Of a DNA stretch of 64,000 nucleotides, positions 1 through 12,060 are shown piece after piece. The stretch is taken from the NCBI GenBank assembly GCA_003254905.1, contig QANU01075037.1, positions 9,749 through 73,748 on the forward strand, written 5' to 3'. Source of the DNA: Nissolia schottii (Eukaryota > Streptophyta > Magnoliopsida > Fabales > Fabaceae). Positions within the stretch are counted from its first letter, which is position 1, and the number at the start of each line of letters is the position of its first letter. The notes below the pieces were generated by a model. The model was not told the origin of the DNA, ran no database searches, and worked only from the letters and a program-made list of their open reading frames with translations. Both the position numbers and the translations under genes were made by a program.

Positions 1-608
1 GCATAGCAGAGGGAAGGCCCTAAAATGGGAAGGGGGAGAATTTTTAAACCAAAAATGGGGAATTTTTAAGTATACCTTTTTTTTGCGTAATGGGGGAAAA
101 AGAGCTATCCACGGATTATATTCGATGTTTCTGGTTTATACATCGTTGGATGCTTTGTACATTTCATTTTATGGTGGTGGGTCGTGATTGGTGATTTATC
201 AAATTGCCAATGGAAATATTTAGATTAAGGGTGTATTTGATACGAGGGTATAAATGAGAACTTTTCATGGATACACATAAATCTCTCTGAATTGATTACC
301 AAGATTAGAAAAAACTTAAAATGATATTGATTAAGATATTGTTGTAAGAAATTATCTGAATTCATTGACAGATAGAAAGAGTAATGTCATGATAACAATT
401 GTTTCGGACAATTTTAGGAAAATCACACTCAAATGTATGGGTCCACTGTGACCCCACACGTTGGTGAGTTTAGTTGTCTTAAATGTTTATAATCCTATCA
501 TTTCATAGATAGAAAAGCATGATATCCCTCCAGTTTAGTGAATCCATGAATGTGACTAGTGTTTTGTTCCAAGAAAGTATATATAAATAATCGGCTCCTT
601 CATCCCAG
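1..608 (+). other. Intron of the Clot thioredoxin-like gene
   Basis: This stretch precedes a recognisable exon and ends in an AG acceptor at 607-608. It is AT-rich and holds no coding sequence I can match to the missing N-terminal half of the protein, so it is read as intron. The upstream exons, including the Trp-Cys part of the active site, must lie before the window. Confidence 0.7.
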
Positions 609-862
609 ACTGTGTGAGAGCTGAACCAGTGATCTACAAGAAACTGGAGGCTTCACCAGATGACATTGCACTTCTGAAAGCTTATGTTGGAGACAGGCCA
701 ACTTGGAGGAACCCCCAGCATCCATGGAGGGTGGATTCCAGGTTCAAGCTCACCGGCGTGCCAACATTGATTCGTTGGGAGAACGACGACGTGAAAGGTC
801 GCCTGGAGGACTATGAAGCTCACCTTGAAAACAAGATTGAAGCTCTTGTTACTGACAAATGA
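609..862 (+). CDS. Thioredoxin-like protein Clot, last exon (partial gene)
   Basis: The exon encodes the C-terminal ~84 residues of the TXNDC17/Clot family of small cytosolic thioredoxin-like proteins, which reduce disulfides and, in animals, modulate TNF signalling. It starts right after an AG acceptor with the last two bases of an Asp codon followed by Cys (611-613), which would be the second cysteine of the WCPDC active site. It continues with RAEPVIYKKLE, GDRPTWRNPQHPWR and KLTGVPTLIRWEND, all strongly conserved in plant Clot proteins, and ends at TGA 860-862. There is no internal ATG at the start, which supports an exon rather than a small gene. The 5' exons lie outside the window. Confidence in the family is high; whether the gene is intact upstream cannot be judged. 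Confidence 0.9.
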
Positions 863-1000
863 TTGCTGCCAGTGTGTCTTCTATAGTTTGCTATCACATA
901 TGGTTGAGAACTGTGTAGGGTGTGTACTAATGCCAGCAATTCTCCCTCCTTCACATATGGTGGGCTTGTTGCTTCACTGGTGAACACTAATAAATGTTGA
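863..1000 (+). other. 3' UTR of the Clot gene with AATAAA signal
   Basis: Non-coding sequence directly after the stop codon. An AATAAA hexamer at 989-994 is the likely polyadenylation signal. It lies 127 bases after the stop, a usual distance in plants. Confidence 0.55.
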
Positions 1001-1670
1001 GTACTAATGATGAAAAATTAAGTCATAAAGCAGAAAATAATTGGTTCTTACGACGTAATTATGGTTTTGTTTGTTGACTTTAAGCTATGTTTCGTTACTG
1101 CGGTGGCTAATGTTCTGCTTGGTGTATTTAAAGTCTGCCCGAGGCATGCTCCTAATGAAAATTGTTATTAAAATCTAAATTATACTGCCTAGTAGAGTGC
1201 GAAAACAATTTTTAAAAGCCTTTCAAAGACAGTTGTGACCTTAAGAGTAGCATATCTTGCTCATTGGTGTGCTGCAACTTTCGATGGAAACCCAACATCA
1301 CTGACTATAACGCAGTCATGGTCTTTCTCCTGTTATAAATTCTTCCATGCTCTAAGTAGATTATCAATCGTTAATTTCTTATTTTTATATATTTTTTAAA
1401 CATTAAAAACTAAAATGAATAATTATCATAGAGTATGCAAGAATTTCTCCTTTCTTTGAAGTGACTTCATCTAACACGTGGCTTTTGTAGCCAAAAGAAC
1501 CAAGTTTTCAACTTCCACAGTTTTCAACTTCCACCTTTCAGCAGTGAGTTCCTTGACATTAGAATCAATTGTATAGTTGATTTGTATAATATCCTAAGAT
1601 ATTAATGTCAATTGAAAGCTTATCTAATGAAAATAAACTTTCCTTTAGGCACTAGTGTTCATAAAAGAGA
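1001..1670. other. Spacer without recognisable gene
   Basis: AT-rich spacer between the Clot 3' end and the LTR element. I see no coding similarity, RNA gene or strong repeat in it. Confidence 0.5.
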
Positions 1671-2143
1671 TGTTAGAATGAAAAGACCTAATAGGGTGGC
1701 AAAATTTCTAAGTGTATACAATGGGGCTCGGACTTCGGTAGTGATTGATGAAGACGGAACCAACATTGAGGTATACTTGCAAATGCACTTCGACGCCCAA
1801 GTCAAAAGGATTTTTAGTTGAGTTGAGCACTGTGAATAAAGATTACCTTTGCTTTGTGGGCAAAATATCCTTTTATACTTGACGAGACATGAGTTCCACA
1901 CTAGGGTTTGTTAATAGTATAGAAAATAGATTCCTATTATTGTCTTGTATGCTTTGGGTGGATCCCGAGATTCTCGGATTAACCGTTATGGAACGTTCCT
2001 CGATTATTATCACATGCATGTAATGCTTTCTCATGTCAGAGTTTGTTTAACAATCATTGGGCGCCTTAATGGACTAGACTCCGTGTCATAATAGCCCAGC
2101 TCTAGGTTCTCGCTAATGGGCCATGTGGATTTATTCTGTAACA
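1671..2143 (+). repeat. 5' LTR of the old element
   Basis: Aligns along its length with 4075-4542, for example in the GGATTTATTCTG stretch near its end. It starts TGTTAG and ends AACA. Many mismatches separate it from the 3' copy. Confidence 0.7.
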
Positions 2144-2439
2144 GATGCCCCAAACCTGAGTCCGTATAGGTCACGAGACAGGCTCAGGGTTCCATGTTGT
2201 TCAAGTACCGACTTGAAGGTGGTCTGGCCTAATTGGCCGTTTTATCTTCCAATGTCAATTTAGTACCATTTCGTGAACCGATGCTAATGATGGCTAGGTA
2301 CTAGAACGTGACGTTTGGGCAGCTAGATTCCCTTAGTTTGGACAAGAATGTCCCACATATTTCTGTTATTAGATCCTGGGTTTTTGGGTAGATTTGGGAT
2401 CATCATCTCTAATCTTGGTGCACAAAATCCCTTGTAAGT

Positions 2440-3225
2440 ATGGTGAAGCATAAGATCGCGGACACTCCAATCCATCCTTGTAATGTTGCGGATGCCCAAC
2501 TCTATGTTTGGGCTATTGAGGAGGTGTTGTTCCTACCCTTTGAGATGTGTAAGGAAGAGGTGGCTGAATACGGCGTTGAGAAAGAATTGAGCTATGATGG
2601 TGCACGAGATAGCGACCTTAAGGTGCCTCACGCTAAGAAAAACAAGAGGGTGTGCTTTGGTAAGAAGAGTGTAGATGATGACCATTTCTTTGTGTACGAG
2701 GCTCTGTTCTCATATTTGGGCATCCGATTACCGTTTTCCAACTTTCAGGTATCCGTCTTGAATCATGTGTGTTGCCCCCCTTCAAACCCACCTGAATAGC
2801 TAGGCTATGCGTGGGTTTGAGGAGATCTATTGTTACTATGGGTTGTAGGTCTCCATGAGGGTATGGTTTGAAATGTTCACTCTAGTGGGGGGTTCGAATG
2901 GGAAGCACGATGTGCTTTCATTTCGAGTTAGGTATAATAAGAATATATTTGCCGCTTTTGAGGAATCCCATCATGAATTCAAGATTCGATTTTTTAAGGT
3001 CAAATTTTGAGATAAAGCAAAATCCGAGTTTCTAGATTCAGATGGGAATCCTCGATTTCCTTTCTATTGGGTCCATTATTGGAAGAAGGCAAAGAATATG
3101 TCTTCTCAAATGACAGATGAGGAGCAGGGGATGGTGGAAGTTTTTGTGAAGTTGTGGTTCAAGGGGAAGTTTGACTTGAAAATTATTAAGATGTTGGAGT
3201 CGGAATGGATTATTCAATTAGGTCT
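2440..3225 (+). pseudogene. gag-like (PF04195-type) domain of the LTR element, decayed
   Basis: Translation of this part of the interior gives phrases typical of the plant gypsy-type transposon domain, such as FFVYEALFSYLGIRLPFSNF, and further matching phrases downstream in the same orientation. It lies between the two LTRs. It is a fossil and not an active gene. Confidence 0.6.
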
Positions 3226-3870
3226 GTAGTGCATATTGTGATTATATACTAAAATTTTCTTTATGTTGTCTGTTCTAACCATTTTTTATTTTGATGCAGA
3301 GTTAATGGTGTCTCACAAGACTCTAAAGGGGATAATCAAGAGTTACCTCATGGAGGAGCCCGAGGTGCAGTGCTTGGCCAAGAATGGGGGAACTTAGAAA
3401 GAATAGACTATGCAACCCACCCAAAGTGCTAGCGTCCAACTTCAACATACCCCCGGGAACTTTTCGATGAAGAGAAAGAAAGACAAGGGCAAGGGCTTGG
3501 CCATAATGGATCTTGCGGCAAGCACTCTAGGAGCGCTGCAACGGCTCACTATCCCATTTTTTTTCAACTAGGAACTATGGGTTGTTATAGGAAGTGTGCA
3601 TATTGTGATTATATATTGAATTTTTCTTTATGTTGTCCATTTTAACCGCTTTTTATTCTGATACAGAGTTAATGGCTCCTTGTAAGACTCTGAAGTAGAT
3701 AATCAAGAGTTACCTCATGGAGGAGCCAGAAGTGCAGTCCTCGGCCAAGAATGGGGGAGCTAAAAAAGAATAGACTGTGCGACCCACTTGAAGTGCCAGC
3801 ATCCAACTTCAGGATGCTCCCAGGGACTCTTCCAAGAAGAGAAAGAGGGACAAGGGCAAGGGCGTGGTCA
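3226..3870 (+). repeat. Internal tandem duplication within the LTR element
   Basis: A segment starting near GCATATTGTGATTATATA at about 3226 recurs at about 3596. It runs through an ATCAAGAGTTACCTCATGGA phrase in both copies, about 3333 and 3699, and an AAGAGAAAGA phrase. The two copies are about 370 bp apart and diverged. The duplication occurred inside the element. Confidence 0.7.
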
Positions 3871-4074
3871 TAACGGAGCCCACGGTAGGCACTCCGAAAG
3901 TACCTCTTTCGGACAACATATTTTCTTCCCATTTCGATTGGCCTGATCTCGTGGCTCGCCTAATGAAACCCGAGGATCGGGACTACCTTCACGATCTTGG
4001 TAACGCGAAGACTGTGAAGGAGCATTGTGCTCATGGCCCGTTCTGAACTTGGCTCTAATATTTGTAATGAGATA

Positions 4075-4542
4075 GGTTAGAACGACAATACCTGATAGGG
4101 TGGTAGAATCCCGATGTGTATCCAACAATGGGGCTTGGACTCTGGTAGTGGTTAGTGAAGATGGTACCAGTGCCGAGGTGTACTTGCAAAGGCACTCTAA
4201 CGCCCAAGTCAGAAGGGTTTTTAGGTGAGTTGAGTATTGTGAATGAATATTACCTTTGCTATGTGGGCGGAATTTCCTTTTATAATTGGGCGAGATGTGA
4301 GTTGCATGCTAGGGTTTGTTATTAGTATAGGGAACTGATTCCTATTATTGTATTGTTTGTGTTAGGCGGATCCCGGGATTACCCGATATGGAATGTTCCT
4401 CGATTATTGTCACGTGCTTATAATGCTTTCTCGCATCTGAATTTGTTTAATAATTCGTGGGCCCTTAATGGGTTAGACTCCATGTCGTAATAGCGCAACT
4501 CCAGGTTCTAGCTAATGGGTCGTGTGGATTTATTCTGCAACA
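4075..4542 (+). repeat. 3' LTR of the old element
   Basis: Diverged direct copy of 1671-2143, ending with GCAACA before a poly-T run at 4550-4560. Confidence 0.7.
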
Positions 4543-5828
4543 GTTAGTTTTTTTTTTTTTATGCTTTACATCTTCTTTATGCTCCCTTTAGGCGATAGTT
4601 TGGTATAGGGTTAGAAATTTGGAAAAGAATTCGTAGATTAGATTTATGCGTAAAATTATTTATAAATTTGATCAATTGAAATTTTTATCTTTAATTTTAC
4701 TTTTATACCAAACTCAGCCCCAAGGAAAAGTGAATATTGCTTCAACAACTAGCACCCTTCACAAGAGAATAATTGATCTAGATAAATAAAAATGAAATTG
4801 CTATTACTCAAATAATATCCCGTGGCATTTGTATTGGGATGAAATTGGCTATTACCCCGAGTGCTATCCAATATGCTAGTAGCATGAGGTTTCATGATAA
4901 TCATTAGTGTGTAAGTAATTCATGTCATTTTTAATTAGACTATCAATCTGCAAAATCTATTTCAACTAATCTAGTTTGAGTTAGATCGCAAACTCGAGAT
5001 GGAAACATGTACTTCATGGATTCGTGGTGGGTAGAACACAATTTTTTTTCTTTGGTAAGTATCTAAAGTGGATTTGAATCCTTCGTGAAAATCCTTTTAG
5101 GTTATGTTTGGGAGAATAAAAACGAAAAGAATTACAAGAAGTGGAATGGTTACGCTTAAGTGACCATTATTTGGAAGTCATTTAAGATGAGGGAGTGAAA
5201 TGGCCATGGAAGAGGACCTTGTTCCTCCCTTGCCAATCAAACCCCTCAATTTGTCCCTCCAAATTAGGAGGTCAAGGAGGGCTTGTTTAGCAATTGTCCC
5301 TTCCAAACCTCATTAAATTTGTTTTACATCCAAACAAGAGAGTGGTTTGGGTTATTACTCCCCCTCTTTGCGTCTCCATCCTAATCCATTAATGGTCATG
5401 CCATTCCTTCATCTAAAAAAACACATCCAAAGGTAACCTTAAATCAACGCTAGATGCAATGACAAGCCATTGGATAAGGACTCCAACATTTGCATGTTCA
5501 TAGGGGCTTCAAATTCAGACAGCAAGAATGGAACTGAATACATTTCATACATCAACAAGACTAGCCACATTAAAGCATTGGAAAATGGAGCAATATAATG
5601 ACGAAGAAAGTAGTGAAGTCAGAAAACCGTAAAGGTGCAACACCTGCAACAGAAACTTCTAACCACTATGCTACTGTCATTCATCTTCTTGGAACCTCAT
5701 CAACTGAAAATGATTGAAGTCTATGCTATACAAAGAAAAATGGCAATTTGTTTGTGACTTAGCTTAACACAGTATACTTGGTTCTCGCTGGAGGATTAAT
5801 CGATAAACATGCTCTGCATGCTAAATCT
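4543..5828. other. Spacer downstream of PSRP2
   Basis: AT-rich spacer. The part near 5600-5828 is probably 3' UTR of PSRP2, which is transcribed towards lower coordinates. I see no other gene. Confidence 0.45.
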
Positions 5829-8147
5829 CTAAGCCTTATTCACCCGAATTTTTTGCCCTTCTAGCGACTGCAGACAAATACCAACTGTCAGTGTAGTATT
5901 CAGAATTAAACTAATCACTCATTAAATTTACAATTATTTTCAATCTACAAAAGCAAATCCCCTTAAACAACCAGATCAAAGTATGATAGGTTTTTTAAGT
6001 CATGTTAACATCTTAGGAGATAAGAAACTTGTATTCTCACAGACATAAAGATAAATCTAGGAAAATCTGAGAAAAATCAAATAAAATAAAGGCGGTCAAT
6101 GTTAAAACATGCACAAGCAAACATTACAAAAGAAACAGGGAGAGAAATGAGACCAGCTATTACATCATTTGCTTCATGTATTTGTGCATTTGCGCCTTTT
6201 ATGTTCAAGAGAACTAGATAATGGAAAATACACAGGCTATTGGGGCTTTGCCAACATACATGTCATTTATTACTTATTAGATTATATCCAAAAATGTTTA
6301 TGCAAATTGAGAAAGTCTCTTGGGATAACCTAGATGTGCAATGAATCAAAAAAGAAATTCAAGTTGTTATATGCAGTTAGTAGAATGTATCTGATATTGT
6401 TATTGATAGTAATATATCTATAACACCTTGTGTAAAGGTTCCCCATATAATCAAGGAAATATTGAATAAGAAATTGTATTAACGTATGATGGAAAACATA
6501 ATTTAAGGACTAGTAACAAAATTGGTAGCTCTGCGAGAGGCCACCAACTCTTCCAATTCCACCACTACATTTTATTAAGGTGGCATATTTGAAGCATATC
6601 TGGACGCGTGAGCTTCCAAATAAACAAGAAGAGCAGTAAACAACTTACAGCATTGTTGAAAGATGAGATTGCAGCTTCTACATCCTCATCTGAAGAAAAA
6701 GTAACAAAACCATAGCCACTTGATTTTGAGGTCCCAGGAACCCGCGAGACCTTGGCACTAAGAACTTGTCCCTTCTCAGAGAAAAAGCTTTTAAGCATAT
6801 CAGTTGTTACTGCCTTGGCCAGGTTTCCCACATATACCTTGTGGGGACTGTCAACAAAATTGGATTCCTCAGCCTGCCCTAAAGGTATATCTGCTGTGGA
6901 CAGAGGTTTTTCAGTTACATTTACTTTGACCTCGCGTCCTCCAATTTGCTGTCGATAAAACATCGAGTTCATCAGTGCTTTAACAAATCGGGGTTTCTGC
7001 AATCGCATAAGCAACTTTTCTAGTTTTTTTTTTTTTTTTTTTTCCTGGTGAATGAATTATGCAGTATAACTTACAGTGCCGTTAAGTTTCTCAATTGCTG
7101 CACTTGCATCCTCAACAGTTTTCATCGTAACAAATGCAAAGCGACGACTCCTTCCCGAGTATTTATCATACATCACCTTGAATGAGACAGGGAAAAGTTA
7201 ATGACATACTTGAGCAATCTGACATTGTGCGTGGTGCAGAGACAAAGATTCCTGCATATAATAATAGACTACACAAAAGAAGTTCTTAAATTACTCCATA
7301 AGGACATAAACAGTGCACCTATCAACATACGAACATACCCTTTTGTGTATTTTTAAAAGCTCGAATCATTGCAAGTCCATCATTGGATTGGTGGTAAGTT
7401 CACATCACCAATATAAATGACCATTCCGTTGAGCAGTTTAGCATTATGTCAATTAGTCTTCCAGTAATCAGAATTTTGCTCTCTTATTATTAAAGCGACA
7501 ATTATCTTCGGATCCTTTTATCCTATAAATACAGTCTACATCCACCCAATGCTAAAGTTAATGAAGAACACTCCCATTTTCACAACAAAATAAAAAAAAA
7601 AAAAAAATTGAAACACCCTCAATTTCAAATTCATTTGAATAAGCACTAAGCAAACATCCCAAAACAGATCCTCATTCCCAACGGAAAAGATAGATACGCA
7701 AAGGCAAAAACCAAAACTTCAAAATACAGTATGATTGAAGAACCAATTTGAAACACCCCCATTTCCCAAAACCAAAATTAAAAATAAAAAAAATTAAAAA
7801 AAAGAACGAATCAAAGAAATAAATACCTCAGCTTTCTCAACAGCGCCATGCTCTTCAACAATCTTCTTAAGCTCGTCGTTTGAGACGGTACGGGGAATGT
7901 TACCCACGTAGAGCCTCCTGGCAGCCTCAGAAGAAGTGTCCACGGCGGCGCTTTCTTCAGCCACCGCCGCAAAGGGTCGCTGGAAACGGTGTCTTCTGGG
8001 AGCTCCAACAACGTAGGAAGGCACCAACTTGAGCGGGGGTTGAAAGTGGGTCGTTGCGGGTTTGAAGTGGACGGAAGAGGAACTTGATGATGGGGTTGTT
8101 GTTGTGAGGGAAAGGAGGTTAGGTGGTGAGAGCAGAGTAGTAGCCAT
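5829..8147 (-). CDS. PSRP2-type chloroplast RNA-binding protein (two RRMs)
   Basis: Four exons join in phase: 8147-7827, 7176-7075, 6948-6649 and 5867-5829, giving 253 residues, the length I recall for Arabidopsis PSRP-2. All introns are GT-AG, of 650, 126 and 781 bp. Residues 1-60 are rich in Ser, Thr and Pro and look like a chloroplast transit peptide. RRM1 spans about 79-155 (RLYVGNIPRT as RNP2, RRFAFVTM as RNP1). RRM2 spans about 179-252 (KVYVGNLAKA, GYGFVTFSS). The last exon is tiny: it encodes SLEGQKIRVNKA and completes RRM2. Proteins of this family bind RNA in the chloroplast stroma and associate with the 30S ribosomal subunit. The start is the first ATG of the open frame. A long T run lies in intron 2 near 7025-7043. 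The gene looks intact. Confidence 0.92.
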
Positions 8148-9188
8148 TGTTGTTGTTGTTTGTTGGGTTTCCGAGGAACTGTGACGATGAAACGAATCAA
8201 CAACAAATGGAAGGTTTATCCTGTTATCTTGTTGCTGTTGGGATTTTTCTTCTCATTTTTTTTTCCTTAGGTGTTATGGAAATCATTTTTAGGATCCAAA
8301 ATTTGGGTCGGGTTGGCCACCATTAATGATTTTTTAAATAAAATAAAAAATAAAATAATCTCCATATTTTTTTTTTGGTTTTACAAGTGTTTACCGGTGT
8401 TGTGTCAATAACCAATCAATTCATTAACTTGTAAACATTTTTAAGGATAAAACAATTGACTTAGATATTTAAAATATATTTGGTTAAAGAAGGATAAGTT
8501 TCGCTTAACGAACTCCTCAATTTATATTATAGATTTATTTTGAGTTAATGCTTATTTTAGTCCATAAAACTGCAATGCTTATTTTAGTCCATAAAACTGC
8601 AACTCTATGTTACTTTGACGGGAGTAGCTATCGTCATACTCTATTATCTAACATCACACTCTTTCTATTGGTTTTATTTAGATATTCTTGAAAGCCCTTA
8701 TTTCACAAATGTGTTATTAATCTTAGAGTAAAATACACTTTCCTGCCTTCTATTATGAAAGTAAGCTACAATTTAAGGTGTTTTTTGAGAGTTGAGTTTA
8801 AGAGTGGAAAAAAGGTTATCAAAACTTGATATATAAAATTCATGACTAAGTCCTTCCAAAAACTTTCATTCCTCTCCTAAACTCAACTCAAAAATACAAC
8901 CTAAGTTTAAATTCACAATTTTTATTAAAATACCCTTCAAAATATTTTTTTAATGTTCATCATTAACAAATAATTATACATATTAAAACCTTTTTAATAA
9001 AAAAATAAATATGACTGACAATAATATAAACATGATGATGGATAATTATGATAATTATATAAAAGTTATTATATAAAAAAATATATTATTAATTAATAAT
9101 TTATGATAACTTTAAAATAAAAAACAGACCAAAGAAGCAGAACGGCACGCAGCAGTACAACCTCCTCACAACAACCATGACCAACAAA
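8148..9188. other. PSRP2 upstream region and AT-rich spacer
   Basis: Holds the presumed promoter of PSRP2 (leftwards from about 8200) and then AT-rich spacer. No gene seen. A 27-bp exact tandem duplication lies inside. Confidence 0.5.
8548..8601. repeat. 27-bp tandem duplication
   Basis: The unit ATGCTTATTTTAGTCCATAA plus seven further bases occurs twice head to tail without mismatch. Confidence 0.85.
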
Positions 9189-9858
9189 CAAAAAACACAG
9201 CACAAAAAGCAGGGGATGAAAAAGAGGAAGAAATCGCAAACAGAGGATGAATAGGAACAGAGAGAATAAGAAGTGAAGAGGCAAAGAGAAAATTGATGAA
9301 AACCAAGAGAATAAGAAGTGAAAAAGGCAAAAGAGTGGTTTTGGGATTTGAAACAGTGGAAACCCAAGAGATTTCCCTCCAATTCTATCATTACAAAACT
9401 AACATCCATCTCTTAGAGAAACTCAAACGCCCACCAACTTACACATGTGTCCCCAAACGAGTGGCTCAGTTTTCTCACGACAGTACGCACGTCTCATCGC
9501 AAAATCTCCGAAGAGGAAAATTCCCTAACCGACACAGCTTTTGCAGACAAACCCCTCAACCACCACAACACCCTGTAGATACCTATCTGCAAAACAAGCC
9601 CTCGACAACGCACAATAACAACTCAAACCACGGAGTTTCACTCCACACTCCAAGATGGGGAACTTTTGTTATGGACTGGGCCATAAAGGCCCATCTTGGA
9701 GTATCACACTCGGAGGTCCGCAGATCAACCCTTGACTAAAGTGCCCCCTTACTGGCCAACAAGATTCTCAGCCCAAGATATCTTCTCCCCAATGAACAAT
9801 GCTCCGTGGTCTTCGAAGGCAAACTCAACAGAAAGATCTCCAAAATAGCGAAATTCAC
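9189..9858. repeat. 670-bp direct repeat, copy 1
   Basis: Matches 10003-10672 at a constant offset of 814 bases, with no difference that I found. It ends one base before the N at 9859. Open frames inside it are short, differ from any family I know and are not counted as genes. Confidence 0.85.
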
Positions 9859-9859
9859 N

Positions 9860-10004
9860 AAAGTTTTAAATTGGTCCATATTTTCCTTAACCAAATATTT
9901 TCAAAAAAAAATAGTAAGGGACTATAAGTATTCCCACCAAGTGATTAACAACCTAGTGAGCATTGTGTACTACTCGAGGGTATGCAGTTAGCTAGGGTGT
10001 TACA
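9860..10004. mobile_element. End fragment of an LTR (same family as 63058-63636)
   Basis: The last part reads GCTAGGGTGTTACA and the preceding 140 bases resemble the ends of the LTR-like copies at 56115 and 63636, including AACAACCTAGTGAGCATTG or a close variant. Only the end of the LTR is present, between the N and the second 670-bp copy. It is a fragment. Confidence 0.6.
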
Positions 10005-10672
10005 AAAAACACAGCACAAAAAGCAGGGGATGAAAAAGAGGAAGAAATCGCAAACAGAGGATGAATAGGAACAGAGAGAATAAGAAGTGAAGAGGCAAAG
10101 AGAAAATTGATGAAAACCAAGAGAATAAGAAGTGAAAAAGGCAAAAGAGTGGTTTTGGGATTTGAAACAGTGGAAACCCAAGAGATTTCCCTCCAATTCT
10201 ATCATTACAAAACTAACATCCATCTCTTAGAGAAACTCAAACGCCCACCAACTTACACATGTGTCCCCAAACGAGTGGCTCAGTTTTCTCACGACAGTAC
10301 GCACGTCTCATCGCAAAATCTCCGAAGAGGAAAATTCCCTAACCGACACAGCTTTTGCAGACAAACCCCTCAACCACCACAACACCCTGTAGATACCTAT
10401 CTGCAAAACAAGCCCTCGACAACGCACAATAACAACTCAAACCACGGAGTTTCACTCCACACTCCAAGATGGGGAACTTTTGTTATGGACTGGGCCATAA
10501 AGGCCCATCTTGGAGTATCACACTCGGAGGTCCGCAGATCAACCCTTGACTAAAGTGCCCCCTTACTGGCCAACAAGATTCTCAGCCCAAGATATCTTCT
10601 CCCCAATGAACAATGCTCCGTGGTCTTCGAAGGCAAACTCAACAGAAAGATCTCCAAAATAGCGAAATTCAC
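10003..10672. repeat. 670-bp direct repeat, copy 2
   Basis: Second copy of 9189-9858. Beyond 10672 the sequence continues into unique DNA, whereas copy 1 stops at the N. Confidence 0.85.
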
Positions 10673-12060
10673 GAATGTCGCCAAGTACGCCTAGAACCCA
10701 ACGACCCTTGATTTCATGGTTACTTCGAACCTTCACTAACTTAAGTGTCGAAATCCTTACAGGTATCTAATTTGGACTAAGAAATACCCTACCTTAGTAC
10801 AATTACAAAAATTTCATTCATGTGGACTTCATCTAAATCATCCATGTTAATTTCCATATCGTTGAAGTCCATTTATTTCCTTTGCAGTTTTGTTTCAAAA
10901 AGTCTTGTTCTTGTTACTATTGTTTAATTTGAGAATATTAGATGAAAGAGATTTGACCAAAGTTTTTTCCTTCAAAAAATGCCTTAGTAATCGAAATGCC
11001 AATTGGTAAGAGAAAATGAAGAGAAATTAAAAAAAATTATTTACTCTCCTATGAAATATATGTTTACCTTTAATACAACATATATGGAGAAAGAAATAAT
11101 AAAAAAATTAAAATTTTGAATAAAATCATTTCCTCTCTAGTTCTCTACAAAAAGTGGAGAATGATTTCGTGGGTCTCACCAAATTTTTTCCTTCCATTCT
11201 CTCATTCACTAGACAAGAGAAAACATCAAAACCCACTAATTTTCTCTGTTTTTTTTCTTTCATCCAAATTTTCTCATTAAACCAAACTATAATATCAAAA
11301 GTTTAAATTTAATTTATGCATTATATTTTGAACACTGTATACAGATAAAATTAGAAAAATAAGCCAACCATCAGTTAAATAAATAAACTAGTTAATAAAC
11401 TTCTAGGCAGGACACTACTATACATGCAAAATAAAGTTTCAAAAAACCATTTTCTTCATGCTGATCATACTTTGCCTTGTGTTATACAATCCAACTGCTT
11501 TTCTATTCTCGGCATGAATCCTCACTGCAAGTCAATCAAGAAAAATTTAAATTAGATCAGAAGGCACTACATTTCATATGGATGAAAGAAACATTTATTT
11601 TTTTTGGGCTGTATATTAGGAGTATCCTAGGCCAAATAAATTTGAAGGCTTTGCATTCTCCACAGGGAGCATTAGACTGCTTAGTCATAGAAAATCTAAT
11701 ATAAAAGCTTAAGTCGTTAGGCATAAAGAATTGAATGGTTATATAGATAGGGAGCAGGGAGTAACTCACATGAGAGGCTTATAGTAACCGATCAAAATGA
11801 ATGGCCAGGACTGAGTCAATAATATTGTTATGTTATGTTTTAATTCTAATCATTAACTTTGATCTAAAGGTTATCATAAACTCATCTCATCCCTCACAAT
11901 AAGTAAGCGCTCTTATGTGAGAAGCTCCCTCAATGTGTACATAGAGAGAGAGAGAGACTAGTTTCCATTATCATCTAAGTAAGATCATAAAAAGTTTTAA
12001 AGAGCAGAACTGTTACCTATTTACATCAGGGGCTGATTATAAATAACTTTAATCAAAACA
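10673..12060. other. Spacer, including the likely 3' UTR of SYN3
   Basis: AT-rich, with a (GA)n run at 11945-11956. No gene seen. The part next to 12061 is probably the 3' UTR of the cohesin gene. Confidence 0.45.

Larger units (their letters stand above)
1671..4542 (+). mobile_element. Old LTR retroelement with gag-like domain, broken
   Basis: Two direct repeats of about 470 bp bound a 1.9-kb interior. The repeats begin near TGTTAGAA and end near AACA, as LTRs do. The interior carries a domain like the plant 'putative gypsy-type transposon' family (PF04195, from memory) but no recognisable protease, reverse transcriptase or integrase, so it looks like a short non-autonomous member of a gypsy-related group. 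The two LTRs have diverged heavily, so the insertion is old, and no clear target duplication remains. The copy is broken in several places. Confidence 0.7.

Noticed and set aside
1612-1821. 69-codon frame overlapping the first LTR
   Set aside because: It crosses the LTR boundary and has no similarity to any known protein; the LTR explains the sequence.
9293-10553. Two identical 148-codon frames (9293-9739 and 10107-10553)
   Set aside because: They lie in the 670-bp repeat, show no domain or coding-like composition, and are identical only because the DNA is.
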